A DNA stretch of 64,000 bases, from positions 1 through 64,000 of the forward strand of contig NZ_WJBG01000147.1 of assembly GCF_009709555.1 (NCBI RefSeq), read 5' to 3'. Within the stretch, counting starts at the first letter, position 1. Each line of letters opens with the position of its first letter. The notes under the pieces were generated by a model, which was not told where the DNA came from, did no database searches, and saw nothing but the letters and a program-made list of their open reading frames with translations. Source of the DNA: Streptomyces blattellae (lineage in GTDB: Bacteria > Actinomycetota > Actinomycetes > Streptomycetales > Streptomycetaceae). Of this stretch, positions 18,891-26,599 are shown in pieces. The translations under genes were made by a program, and so were the position numbers.

Positions 18891-19721
18891 TCAAGCGATG
18901 ATGTGCTGGGGGACTGCCAGGTCCTCGCTGGCGAAGAGGAGGGTCAATGCCTGCGGATCGTCCTTGGAGCAGGCATCGGCGACCGCGTCGATGAGCCGGT
19001 CGTAATCGGGTCCGGTCTCGCCCTCATAGGCGGCGGTCATGCGGCCCCACTCGTCCCAGTTCAGGGTCTCCTGCTTGCAGAGCGAGGCGAGGTCACGGAC
19101 GACGTTGCCGCTGATCTCATGCGGCCCCCAGGCGTGATCGGTGCCGACCACCCCGAACGTGTACGGATCGATCATGCCGTTGCGGTATTGGACCCACGCC
19201 TCGCCGCCGGTGAGGAACTCGCCCGGAGCGAGGTCGTCTAAGTGATCGACGAGGTTCCTGCCGAGGTGTTCGGTGTCGACGCGCACCCATCGGCGCTGGG
19301 CATCGTCCCAGTACTCGGTGATCCAGTGGTCGAAGCCGCGCCCCTCCTGGAAGTAGGTGCCGAAACCGCAGCGGGCCCGGGAAGCTACACCTCGCGCCCG
19401 CAGGATCGCGCAGGCGATGGTGGCGAAGTGACGGCAGGTGCCGACCACGCGCGTCTCTGGCGTGCGGGGCTGGTGCAGTGGAGCAGGGTCCAAGGCGGTC
19501 AGTGCGGTGATCAGTTCGCTGACCGGGCGGATGTTCTTCTCCGCGATCCGGTCCTCGGCAATCCCCAACGCCATGGCGTCCGCAGGCTGGATGACCAGGC
19601 TCTGAACGGCGGTGCAGATGCCCACGGGGTCGCGTGGCAGTCCATCGATGAGTGGGAGTTGCGTCGTATCCAGGGTCGTGAAGGGCCCGGGCTGCGCGTA
19701 GTTGAGCACGTCGTCGGTCAT
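18891..19721 (-). CDS. Transglutaminase-like cysteine protein
   Basis: A 276-residue cytosolic protein with a transglutaminase-like core: Cys96 in VVGTCRHFATI, His132 in FDHWITEYW and Asp149 in RVDTEH, the expected catalytic triad order and spacing. After this the chain continues LDDLAPGEFLTGGEAWVQY and GPHEISGNVVRDLASL, which I recall from actinobacterial transglutaminase-like proteins. The start ATG 19721 opens MTDDVLNYAQPGPFT; a longer upstream frame is Arg-rich and not credible. Function unknown: peptide or isopeptide chemistry is the family theme. A CYTH gene lies divergently upstream. Confidence 0.85.
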   Translation of the reverse strand: MTDDVLNYAQPGPFTTLDTTQLPLIDGLPRDPVGICTAVQSLVIQPADAMALGIAEDRIAEKNIRPVSELITALTALDPAPLHQPRTPETRVVGTCRHFATIACAILRARGVASRARCGFGTYFQEGRGFDHWITEYWDDAQRRWVRVDTEHLGRNLVDHLDDLAPGEFLTGGEAWVQYRNGMIDPYTFGVVGTDHAWGPHEISGNVVRDLASLCKQETLNWDEWGRMTAAYEGETGPDYDRLIDAVADACSKDDPQALTLLFASEDLAVPQHIIA

Positions 19722-20153
19722 AACCGGGCATCGTAGGGACCCGGTCTGACATCTGGACCGGCCCAGCCGGACGATCGTTGGTGGCTGCGCTGCATCGACT
19801 CTTCCGCCGACGAGGACCTGACGCGCTGCCGCTTGTCGCCGCGACGGTCGATCTGCTCGGCGACTCTGTCGGCGTGCGCGTGGAGCGCGCCGTGCAGGAG
19901 GCGGGCGAGAAGGCCTGGTTCCTTGCTCGGGCTCGGGATGACACGCAGCGCGTGAGCTCGCAGGTGTCGAGTCTGGCGCTTCTGACGGCATGCACCGGGC
20001 GCTCGTCAGCATCCTCCCTGATGCCGATCCAGCACCATAGTCGGCCAGCCGGGCGTGCAGCAGAGATTCGATGGGAGACGCGATGCACTGCCTTCAGCAG
20101 TGGTGCGGCAAGAGCAGCCTGGCCCGTGTGTACGCAGCCATCAACTCAGGAGA
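19722..20153. other. Gene-free stretch
   Basis: About 430 bases between the divergent transglutaminase-like and CYTH genes. No frame shows a recognisable domain, codon bias is weaker than in neighbours, and I see no tRNA or long repeat. It may hold two promoters and old gene remnants. Confidence 0.4.
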
Positions 20154-20735
20154 ATGACCGCAGTGGACGGACAGATCGAAGTCGAACGAAAGCGGGAACT
20201 GGCCGACGGCGGGGAGGCCCTGGCGCGGTTGCTGACCGGTCTCAGCTGGACGCCCGACGCGTCCGTGATGGAGGTGGACACCTACTACACCCGCCCGGAC
20301 GTCGACTTCATGAAGACCGTCGAATGCCTGCGGGTGCGACGGCGCGACGATTTCTCAGAGATCACTTACAAACCGCCGTCCACTCCGGCCACCCACAGCA
20401 CCGACAGCGTGATCTCCAAGCCGGAGACGAACGTGCATCTTGTGCCCGACCACGCGGAACGGGCGGACCAGCTCCTGGAGAACATCGGGATGCGGCGTCT
20501 GGTCCGTGTAGAGAAGCACCGGACGACCTACCGGCACCCGGCGCATCCGGGAGTATCGGTAAGCATCGACATGGTGGCCGGTGTCGGTGCCTTTGTGGAG
20601 ACTGAGGTCATCAGCAGGGACGCAGCTGCGGCGGCGAGGACCGTGGCGGACACCGAGAGGCGCCTGGGCGTGGCCGACCTTCCGGTCGTCGATCTGCCGT
20701 ACCGCGACCTCGCCCTCAGCCACACACCTGCGTGA
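20154..20735 (+). CDS. CYTH-domain protein (adenylate cyclase CyaB / thiamine triphosphatase type)
   Basis: A 193-residue protein with the ExExK hallmark at residues 9-13 (IEVERKREL), followed by conserved basic and acidic strands: MEVDTYYTRPDVDF, ECLRVRRRDD, SEITYKPP, VRVEKHRTTYRHP and VSIDMVAGVGAFVETEV. CYTH proteins form an eight-stranded tunnel that binds triphosphates with metal ions and act as class IV cyclases, triphosphatases or polyphosphate-related enzymes. The start is ATG 20154, preceded by CAGGAGA. The final residues fit a full-length single-domain CYTH protein. Confidence 0.88.
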   Translation: MTAVDGQIEVERKRELADGGEALARLLTGLSWTPDASVMEVDTYYTRPDVDFMKTVECLRVRRRDDFSEITYKPPSTPATHSTDSVISKPETNVHLVPDHAERADQLLENIGMRRLVRVEKHRTTYRHPAHPGVSVSIDMVAGVGAFVETEVISRDAAAAARTVADTERRLGVADLPVVDLPYRDLALSHTPA

Positions 20736-20783
20736 CCCCCGTAGCCAGTACGGCCTCACCGCCCGCCGAGCCGAAAAGCCCGG

Positions 20784-20969
20784 TCAGCTCAGGCTCTTGC
20801 CTGCCCAGCGGTGCCGTTTCCCGGCCAGCCACTCGGCGAGGTTCTCCCCGTCGTCACCCGCCCAGATGATCCCGATGCACTCGGTCCGCCCCCCCCCGGT
20901 CCCCGAGCAGCCGCGGCCCGCGTACGCCTTCCTGGCAGGTTCGGCCTCCTCCAGCGGGACTTCGTTCAC
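20784..20969 (-). CDS. Small hypothetical protein sharing DNA with the decayed nuclease
   Basis: A 61-residue frame beginning at GTG 20969, overlapping the stop of the frameshifted gene upstream as GTGA. It reads MNEVPLEEAEPARKAYAG then ECIGIIWAGDDGENLAEWL. Its second half is encoded by 46 bases identical to part of the exonuclease-like pseudogene at 23638-23683 (same reading frame: WAGDDGENLAEWLAG). It may be a genuine small gene that recombined with that locus, or a chimeric remnant. I do not recognise a family. Confidence 0.4.
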   Translation of the reverse strand: MNEVPLEEAEPARKAYAGRGCSGTGGGRTECIGIIWAGDDGENLAEWLAGKRHRWAGKSLS

Positions 20970-21242
20970 GTACCGCTACCTCCGGCGCGCGCGTCTTCGA
21001 GAGCCGCCATGATCTCGGGCGAGTTCCTGATCAGCACCCTGTGCCGGTAGGCCCGGACCACGGCCGCGGCGCCCCGCGAAGTCGTTGGTCGGGGCGGCTC
21101 CTATGGCGGCCGCCAGTTCCTCCTCGAACCGTTCCCTGTCGCCCGGGAAGCCATAGCGGCTCAGGGCACTGCGCAGGTCGTCCACGGTGCGGATCTGCGG
21201 CAGGGGCATCGCTCCCCAGCCGTGCTCCGGCTGTGCGCTCAT
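20966..21242 (-). pseudogene. Small hypothetical protein gene with a frameshift
   Basis: From ATG 21242 the frame reads MSAQPEHGWGAMPLPQIRTV, then LRSALSRYGFPGDRERFEEELAAAIGAA in pieces, to NDFAG. It then turns into Arg/Gly-rich sequence. Shifting by one base near 21072 (within GGGGCGCCGCGG) restores a natural continuation: AAAVVRAYRHRVLIRNSPEI then MAALEDARAGGSGT, stopping at 20966-20968. That stop overlaps the next GTG, as expected for an intact coupled gene. The frameshift may be a mutation or a sequencing error. It lies downstream of an anti-sigma-type ATPase gene, a common Streptomyces grouping. Confidence 0.6.
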
Positions 21243-21292
21243 GATCAGCTCCTGATGAACGGGCAAGGCTCCACACCCCAGTATGGCCCTGC

Positions 21293-21733
21293 TCACCACG
21301 CCCCCGCCCCGCCTCCGCACTCGGCCCACAGCAGCTTGCCGCCCCTCGACGCGCCCAGCTCGCGGAGCACCGAGGCGCCTGTCGCGTCCGCGCAGGCCTG
21401 GACGAGGGGCAGTCCACGGCCGTGCTCGGTGTCCAGTGCGGGTGGAGGGTTCGGGCGGGCGAACCCGGGTGGTACGCGTGGGTCGGTGTCCCATACGGCC
21501 ACTCGAACCCCGTCGACGGTGAGCGCCGGACAGACTCGGAGGGCGTACGGACCTCTGGTATGGCGGTGCGAGTTGGTGAGCAGTTCCGTCGCCAGCAGTT
21601 CTGCCGTGGCGGTTGCTTCGGGCATCTCGTGGGCGGCGAGAATGAGTCGGAGAGCGCCTCGCGCGATACCCGGTGCGCGTGGATCGTGCGGAAGGTGCAG
21701 GGTGTAGTTCCAGCGCGGGGATACGGTGGCCAT
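21293..21733 (-). CDS. ATP-binding protein of the SpoIIAB/RsbW anti-sigma type (HATPase_c)
   Basis: A 146-residue single HATPase domain: the N-box ELLATELLTNSHRHT (about residues 66-80), the G1 box VRVAVWDTDPRVPP, and the G2 region EHGRGLPLVQACAD (about 117-130). Streptomyces encode many such kinases or anti-anti-sigma partners; most sit beside xre/DUF397 genes, as here (xre gene divergent at 21934). Whether it binds a sigma factor is not visible. The start ATG 21733 has GGAGACTTCCG-like sequence upstream. Confidence 0.87.
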   Translation of the reverse strand: MATVSPRWNYTLHLPHDPRAPGIARGALRLILAAHEMPEATATAELLATELLTNSHRHTRGPYALRVCPALTVDGVRVAVWDTDPRVPPGFARPNPPPALDTEHGRGLPLVQACADATGASVLRELGASRGGKLLWAECGGGAGAW

Positions 21734-21933
21734 CGGAAGTCTCCGGTCGCTGAGGGGAGTTGAACGATGCCCGGTGTCTGTGCCGTGGCGTCCCACGGTG
21801 CGCTTCCGGGCGCGGCGCCTGATTGAGTAAGCTACCGGCTCGCCATTTAATACATTTCCCATTACGGCAATCGCATGAGCTTTTCCCTCGTGTGAGTGAC
21901 ACCAACGCGCGGCTTCCCAAGGAGAGTTGACCC

Positions 21934-22785
21934 ATGGCGCCCAAGACCGCCACGACCGCCCGCCGCCTCCGTCTCGGCACGGAGCTGCGCAGGCTTCGTG
22001 AACGAGCGGGTCTGTCCGTCACCGAGGGGGCACGTCGACTCGGCGTCAGCCAAGCGCAGCTCAGCAACATCGAGGCCAGCCGATTCGGTGTGAGCGCGGA
22101 CCGTCTGCGTGCCCTGGCCCGCATCTACCGCTGTTCCGACGCCGCGTACCTCGACGGTCTCATCGAGCTGGCCGGTGAGCGGAAGGGCGGTTGGTGGGAG
22201 ACGTTTCGGGAGGTGCTCCCGGCCGCACTGCTCGACCTGGCGGAGATCGAGCACCACGCCGTACGGCTCCAGGCGGCCAACACGGCACACATTCCGGGCT
22301 TGCTCCAGCTCGCCGACCACGCCCGGGCGATCTATGAGCAGGCCGTACCCGAGTTCAGCCGCCGAGACATCGAGCTCCGGGTGAATCACCGGCTCCAGCG
22401 CCAGGCGCTGCTGGACCAGGACAACCCGGTGCCGTACCAGGCCATCATTCACGAAGCGGCACTCCGCGTACCTGTGGGCGGCACGTCGGTCGCCACGCGC
22501 CAGCTGAAGCACCTGCTGGCCCAAAGCGAGCGCTACGGCATCACGATCCAGGTGATCCCCTTCGCCATCGGGGCCTACCCGGGTTCCGGCCAGACGTTCC
22601 TCTACATCCACGGTCCTGTCCCCCGGCTCGACACGGTCTCCCTGGACCAGTCGCACGGCCCCGCGCTGGTCGATGCCGAGACCGAACTGGACACGTACCG
22701 GAATCTGCTGAACCGCATGGAGTCCGTAGCGCTGCCCCCGGAGAAGACCCGGGACTTCATCCGCAATCTGGCCACCGAACTGTGA
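21934..22785 (+). CDS. XRE-family helix-turn-helix regulator with DUF5753 domain (second copy)
   Basis: A 283-residue protein with HTH at about residues 14-65 (LGTELRRLRERAGLSVTEGA, LGVSQAQLSNIEASR) and a DUF5753 domain with IPGLLQLADHARAIYE and ITIQVIPFAIGAYPG. The ribosome-binding site AAGGAGA lies 8 bases before ATG 21934. The DUF397 gene follows after 10 bases, so they are co-transcribed. Together with the divergent HATPase gene at 21733 this forms the common Streptomyces three-gene set. Confidence 0.92.
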   Translation: MAPKTATTARRLRLGTELRRLRERAGLSVTEGARRLGVSQAQLSNIEASRFGVSADRLRALARIYRCSDAAYLDGLIELAGERKGGWWETFREVLPAALLDLAEIEHHAVRLQAANTAHIPGLLQLADHARAIYEQAVPEFSRRDIELRVNHRLQRQALLDQDNPVPYQAIIHEAALRVPVGGTSVATRQLKHLLAQSERYGITIQVIPFAIGAYPGSGQTFLYIHGPVPRLDTVSLDQSHGPALVDAETELDTYRNLLNRMESVALPPEKTRDFIRNLATEL

Positions 22786-22795
22786 GAGGACCCGC

Positions 22796-22990
22796 ATGAC
22801 CGCCTACGCATGGCAGAAGTCGTCCTACTGCGCACAAGGCGAATCCTGCGTCCACATATCCGCCACCACTCCCGCCACCATCCACGTCACCGAAAGCACC
22901 GACCCGGCCCAAGCCGTCCTCACCACCGGCCCCGTCGCCTTCGCCGCCCTGCTCGGCGCGCTGAAAACCGCGCACATCACCCAACACTGA
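22796..22990 (+). CDS. DUF397 small protein
   Basis: A 64-residue DUF397 protein: WQKSSYCAQGESCVHIS (residues 6-22), VTESTDP and a C-terminal helix. It starts 10 bases after the xre stop, with GAGAGG as likely ribosome-binding site. The usual DUF397 x-x-VRDS motif is replaced by VTESTDP. Its 3' end overlaps the convergent nuclease remnant by 14 bases. Confidence 0.9.
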   Translation: MTAYAWQKSSYCAQGESCVHISATTPATIHVTESTDPAQAVLTTGPVAFAALLGALKTAHITQH

Positions 22991-23726
22991 GGTCCGCCAC
23001 GACCGCCGCATGGCCGGATGGCCATACGCCGTCCACGGGACCGTCGCCCGCGCGCCGTACGCCGCGTACATGGCCGAGTCCGCCGGGGCCGGGAGGGCCG
23101 GCGTGGATGTAGTCGATGCGGGCGCTGGGGGCCAGAACGGCGGCGGCGTAGGGGTTCGACGTGTCCCAGGTGGCGGAGGGGGCGTTCGGTTCGGCGTACT
23201 CCCAGGTGTCGTAGAGGACTTGGCCGGGGACGGCGGGGGCGGTGCGGTAGCCGCCGAAGAGGCGGATCTCGTCCGAGTCCGGGAGGGCGTTGAAGTCGCC
23301 GGTGACGACGGGCGGGAAGGGGGTGCCGCCGCGGTACTCCGCTACGAACTCGGCCAGCGCTCCGACGTGACGGCAGCGCACGGCCGAGGCGTGGAGGGCG
23401 GAGGTGAGGTGGGTGGTGAAGAAGGGGATGTCGTAGGAAGGGGTGGCCAGGCGGGCGTACAGGGCCAGGCGGCCGTCGGCTACGTCGGTGGGGGCGGGCA
23501 GGGGCAGCACGGCCTGGTCGGCGACGGGCCAGCGGCTGAGTACGGCGTTGCCGATGCCGACGCTCGGGTCCCCGATCCTGCGCTGCCACCGTTCGGGCGC
23601 GGGCGAGGGTCCCCAGGCCCAGTGCAGGCCGAGTTCCCCGGCCAGCCACTCGGCGAGGTTCTCCCCGTCGTCACCCGCCCAGACCTCCTGCAAGCCGACG
23701 ACATCGGGGCACAGCTCGCGCGCCAC
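22977..23726 (-). pseudogene. Endonuclease/exonuclease/phosphatase-family remnant (5'-truncated, active site altered)
   Basis: From about 23726 leftward the frame encodes an EEP-family protein: ARELCPDVVGLQEVWAGDD with the catalytic Glu, WQRRIGDPSVGIGNAVLSRW, FFTTHLTSALHAS, PPVVTGDFNALPDSDE and ARIDYIHAGPPG. Two signs of decay are visible. The N-terminal strand with the conserved Asn (usually WNLW or FNIL) is missing, and sequence upstream is Arg/Pro-rich. The terminal catalytic SDH motif reads PSGHAAVVADL, losing the Asp. A 46-base segment at 23638-23683 recurs at 20821-20866. Confidence 0.68.
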
Positions 23727-23868
23727 CCACCACCGCCTTCCCTGGTGGGGTCGGGATTGCCCACGGTGCGGGTGGATCTGGAGGCGCCGGAAACCGGACG
23801 GTGACCGCCAGCTGGTGACGTGGCCGAGGCGGGGCGTGCGCGCATCGCACGGAGGAGATGTCACACAG

Positions 23869-23893
23869 TGCCATGACCAACTGTATGATGGCA
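23869..23893. promoter_or_regulatory. Inverted repeat and -10 box of the toxin-antitoxin operon
   Basis: TGCCAT (23869-23874) and ATGGCA (23888-23893) form an inverted repeat around TATGAT (23884-23889), a good -10 box only 6 bases before the antitoxin ATG. No Shine-Dalgarno sequence is present. This suggests a leaderless transcript with an autoregulatory operator over the promoter, as is usual for type II modules. I do not see a good -35 box. Confidence 0.45.
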
Positions 23894-23895
23894 AC

Positions 23896-24126
23896 ATGAC
23901 GGTGAACATGACGATGAGCCTGCCCGATGAGGTGGCCGCCTTCGTGAAATCGAAGGGCAACGCCTCGGCCTACACGGCCCGCATACTGCGACGGCAGATG
24001 CTCGCCGAGGAACTGGAACGGTCCGCGCGGCTGCGCGCCGAAGCCGGGATCGTGACGACGGTCGGCGAGCCGGACGAGAGCGAGGAGGACACCTTGGAGC
24101 GGTGGGGCCGGGTGGCGGGCCGGTGA
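23896..24126 (+). CDS. Antitoxin of a MazEF-like module
   Basis: A 76-residue protein: an N-terminal ribbon-helix-helix-like part (VNMTMSLPDEVAAFVKSKGNASAYTARILRRQM in pieces, residues 3-35) and an acidic C-terminal tail (GEPDESEEDTLERW) suited to neutralising a basic toxin. Its stop overlaps the toxin start (GTGA). The start at ATG 23896 lies just after a -10-like box, so translation is probably leaderless. Confidence 0.8.
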   Translation: MTVNMTMSLPDEVAAFVKSKGNASAYTARILRRQMLAEELERSARLRAEAGIVTTVGEPDESEEDTLERWGRVAGR

Positions 24127-24422
24127 AGCGCGGGCACATCTACGAAGTGACTTTCGCCGGGGGGCCCGCGCACGTCCTGGTGATCTCTTCCGACGCGCTC
24201 AACGAGCAGAACAAGTGCGCCACCTGCGTACTGCTCTACCCCCAGCAACTACGCGAGGCCACACTCGTCGACATCCCCGTCACCTCGCCCTCGACCGGCA
24301 CCATCGTGCTCGGCGAGTTCCGCACGCTGTCCAACGTCCGCTTCACCCAGGATCTGGGCCCTGTGGACGAGCGCGTCATGGAAGCAGTGGAGATCGGGCT
24401 CCGCGCCGTGTTCGACCTGTAA
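24123..24422 (+). CDS. MazF/PemK-type toxin (endoribonuclease)
   Basis: A 99-residue protein with the MazF fold order: VKRGHIYEVTFAG (residues 1-13), HVLVISSDALNEQ (about 17-29), CATCVLLYP, VTSPSTGTIVLGEFRTLSNVR (53-73), and the C-terminal helix. MazF toxins cut mRNA at short motifs; the antitoxin upstream is translationally coupled through a 4-base overlap. The start is GTG 24123. Confidence 0.85.
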   Translation: MKRGHIYEVTFAGGPAHVLVISSDALNEQNKCATCVLLYPQQLREATLVDIPVTSPSTGTIVLGEFRTLSNVRFTQDLGPVDERVMEAVEIGLRAVFDL

Positions 24423-24477
24423 CACCATGCACGGACGCTCGGGACCCGTCCCACCGGCGGCGCGGTACAACCGCCGC

Positions 24478-24894
24478 ATGGGACACACCACGAAGACGAC
24501 GGGGGGAGCGACCAGGCGTGCAGCCGCTCGCTCCCGCAACATGATCATGGGCTCGGTCGCTCTCGCTCTGGCCGTGTCGGGTGTCGCGGCCAATTCGGCG
24601 GCGGCAGCGGACACGCAGGCCATCTCCTATCCCTCGCGCCTGAAGAAGTGCGCCGACCTCGACTGCAAGGTCACGATCAAGAAGGGTGAAGGGTTCAAGG
24701 CTCACCGGTTCTGGATCAAGCGCGTCACCTTCCCGAAGATCAGCAAGAACAACATCGAGATCAAGGCCTACGGCAACGGCACCGAAATGGTCTGCGGAGG
24801 CAACGCGCCGCTGCGCTGCACCATCAACGGCGTCGACTTCACGGTCAAGGACGTCCGCGGCAACACGGCCCGGACAGTTCGAATCCACCCGTAA
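24478..24894 (+). CDS. Small secreted protein of unknown function
   Basis: A 138-residue protein with a twin-basic N-terminus, a hydrophobic core (MIMGSVALALAVSGVAANSA) and an AxA cleavage site near residue 45. The mature part is basic and Lys-rich with four cysteines (KKCADLDCKV, EMVCGGNAPLRCTING), suggesting two disulfides. No family is recognised. ATG 24478 is preferred over 24427 because the signal peptide starts there. A block of 14-base tandem repeats begins right after the stop. Confidence 0.65.
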   Translation: MGHTTKTTGGATRRAAARSRNMIMGSVALALAVSGVAANSAAAADTQAISYPSRLKKCADLDCKVTIKKGEGFKAHRFWIKRVTFPKISKNNIEIKAYGNGTEMVCGGNAPLRCTINGVDFTVKDVRGNTARTVRIHP

Positions 24895-24895
24895 G

Positions 24896-24993
24896 CAGAC
24901 ATCCGTGAGCAGACATCCGTAAGCGGATATCCGTAAGCAGACATCCGTACGCGGACATCCGTACGCGGAAACCTGCAAACAGACACCCGTAAA
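24896..24993. repeat. Seven 14-base tandem repeats after the secreted-protein gene
   Basis: Seven consecutive 14-base units (consensus CAGACATCCGTAAG), the first two and fourth nearly identical and the last two degenerate. They lie in the intergenic space before the convergent aldehyde dehydrogenase gene. Bases 25060-25147 continue with imperfect 24-base repeats. No coding role is apparent. Confidence 0.85.
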
Positions 24994-25147
24994 CAGCCCC
25001 TCAAAGCGCCGGGTGCCGGCCAGCGCTACCGCGTGAGCCGGCGCCCGGCCCGTGTGCGGATGCGAGCGAGCGCCACCCCGGCCGCCGTCACAGCGACCAC
25101 AGCCACCCCGGCCACCGTCACAGCGACCACCGCCACCCCGACCACCG

Positions 25148-26599
25148 TCACCCCGGCCACACGATCGCCTGCACCTCGCTGTACGCATGCAGCGCGTACG
25201 AGCCGACGTCCCGGCCCACCCCGCTCTTCTTGAAGCCGCCGAAGGGTGCCTCCATGTTCCGGCCGACCGTGTTCACACCCACTCCGCCGGCCCGTAGCTG
25301 CCGGGCGACCCGGAAAGCGCGGGCCACGTCCCCGGACCAGACGTAGTCGATCAGGCCGTAGTCGCTGTCGTTGGCGAGGGCGACTCCCTCTTCCTCCTCG
25401 TCGAAGGGGAGGACGCAGACGACCGGGCCGAAGATCTCCTCCCGGGTCACGCGCATCGCGGGGGTGCAGTCCGCGAGGAGGGTCGGGGGGACGTAGAAGC
25501 CGCGGTCGTACGGGGGGCGTTCGCCGCCCGCCACCAGGGTGGCGCCCTCCTTGCGGCCCAACTCGACGTACGACTCCACCCGGTCCCGGTGCTCCGCCGA
25601 GATCACCGGGCCGACCACCGTTCCCGGCTCCCGGGGGTCCCCGACCTTCAACCGGCCCGCATAGCCCGCCAGTTGCTCCACCAGCCGGGCGTACACGCCG
25701 CGTTGCGCCAGCACTCGCGTCGGTGCCGTGCAGATCTGGCCGCTGTAGAAGGAGAAGGTGGTCCCGATGCCGGCCACGGCCGAGCCGAGGTCCGCGTCGT
25801 CGAAGACGAGCGCCGCGCCCTTCCCGCCCAGCTCCATCAGCCGGCGTTTCATGTCCCGCCCGCACACCTCGGCGATGCGCTGCCCCACGGCGGTGGAGCC
25901 GGTGAAGCTGACCATGTCGACGTCGGGGGACGAGACGGCCGCCTCGCCGACCTCCACCGACCGGCCGCACACCACGTTCACCGCGCCCGCCGGAACCCCG
26001 GCCGCTTGAAGCGCCTCCGCCATCCGGAACACCGACAGCGGGTCCTGCGGGGCGGGTTTCACGACGACCGTGTTGCCCATGGCCAGGGCGGGGGCGATCT
26101 TTCCGGCCGGGTTGGCCCAGGGGTTGTTGTAGGAGGTGATGCAGGTGACGACGCCGACGGGCTGGCGTACGGCGAGGGCGCCCATCACCGCCGCCTTCCC
26201 CATCGGGCCCGCTTCGTTGATCTGCGGCGGGATCGCCCACTCGGTCGGTTCGGCCTTCGCGTACCGGCGGAAACGGGCCGCGCCGACCCCGACCTGCATG
26301 CCGTACGCCGTCCCGGTCGTCGCCCCCGTCTCCGCCTGGGCGAGGCGGGCGTACGGCTCCAGCCGGCCGCGGATGATGTCCGCCGCCCGCGCCAGCACCG
26401 CCGCCCGCTCCTCCGGAGTCGTACGCGACCACGGGCCGAAGGCCTCGCGGGCCGCGGCGGCGGCCGCGTGCACCTGATCCCGCGAGGCCTCCGGCGCCCA
26501 CCCGACGTTCTCCTCCGACGCCGGGTCGATCACCTCGTAGTGGCCGCCGTCCGGCTCGACCCACCGGCCGTCGATGAACAGCCGCTGCCCGTCGGTCAC
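25148..26599 (-). CDS. Aldehyde dehydrogenase (NAD(P)-dependent)
   Basis: A 483-residue ALDH with the catalytic Glu in LMELGGKGAA (about residue 254) and Cys in SGQICTAP (about 288), the VSFTGSTAVGQ cofactor loop and the terminal PFGGFKKSGVGRD motif. It oxidises an aldehyde to the acid; the substrate is unknown. The start is GTG 26599, overlapping the stop of the upstream amidohydrolase as GTGA, so it is the last gene of the leftward unit LLM (29523) - amidohydrolase - ALDH. Confidence 0.93.
   Translation of the reverse strand: MTDGQRLFIDGRWVEPDGGHYEVIDPASEENVGWAPEASRDQVHAAAAAAREAFGPWSRTTPEERAAVLARAADIIRGRLEPYARLAQAETGATTGTAYGMQVGVGAARFRRYAKAEPTEWAIPPQINEAGPMGKAAVMGALAVRQPVGVVTCITSYNNPWANPAGKIAPALAMGNTVVVKPAPQDPLSVFRMAEALQAAGVPAGAVNVVCGRSVEVGEAAVSSPDVDMVSFTGSTAVGQRIAEVCGRDMKRRLMELGGKGAALVFDDADLGSAVAGIGTTFSFYSGQICTAPTRVLAQRGVYARLVEQLAGYAGRLKVGDPREPGTVVGPVISAEHRDRVESYVELGRKEGATLVAGGERPPYDRGFYVPPTLLADCTPAMRVTREEIFGPVVCVLPFDEEEEGVALANDSDYGLIDYVWSGDVARAFRVARQLRAGGVGVNTVGRNMEAPFGGFKKSGVGRDVGSYALHAYSEVQAIVWPG

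Noticed and set aside
24896..24993. CRISPR-like repeat array
   Set aside because: Units of 14 bases follow one another with no spacers and no cas genes are near.
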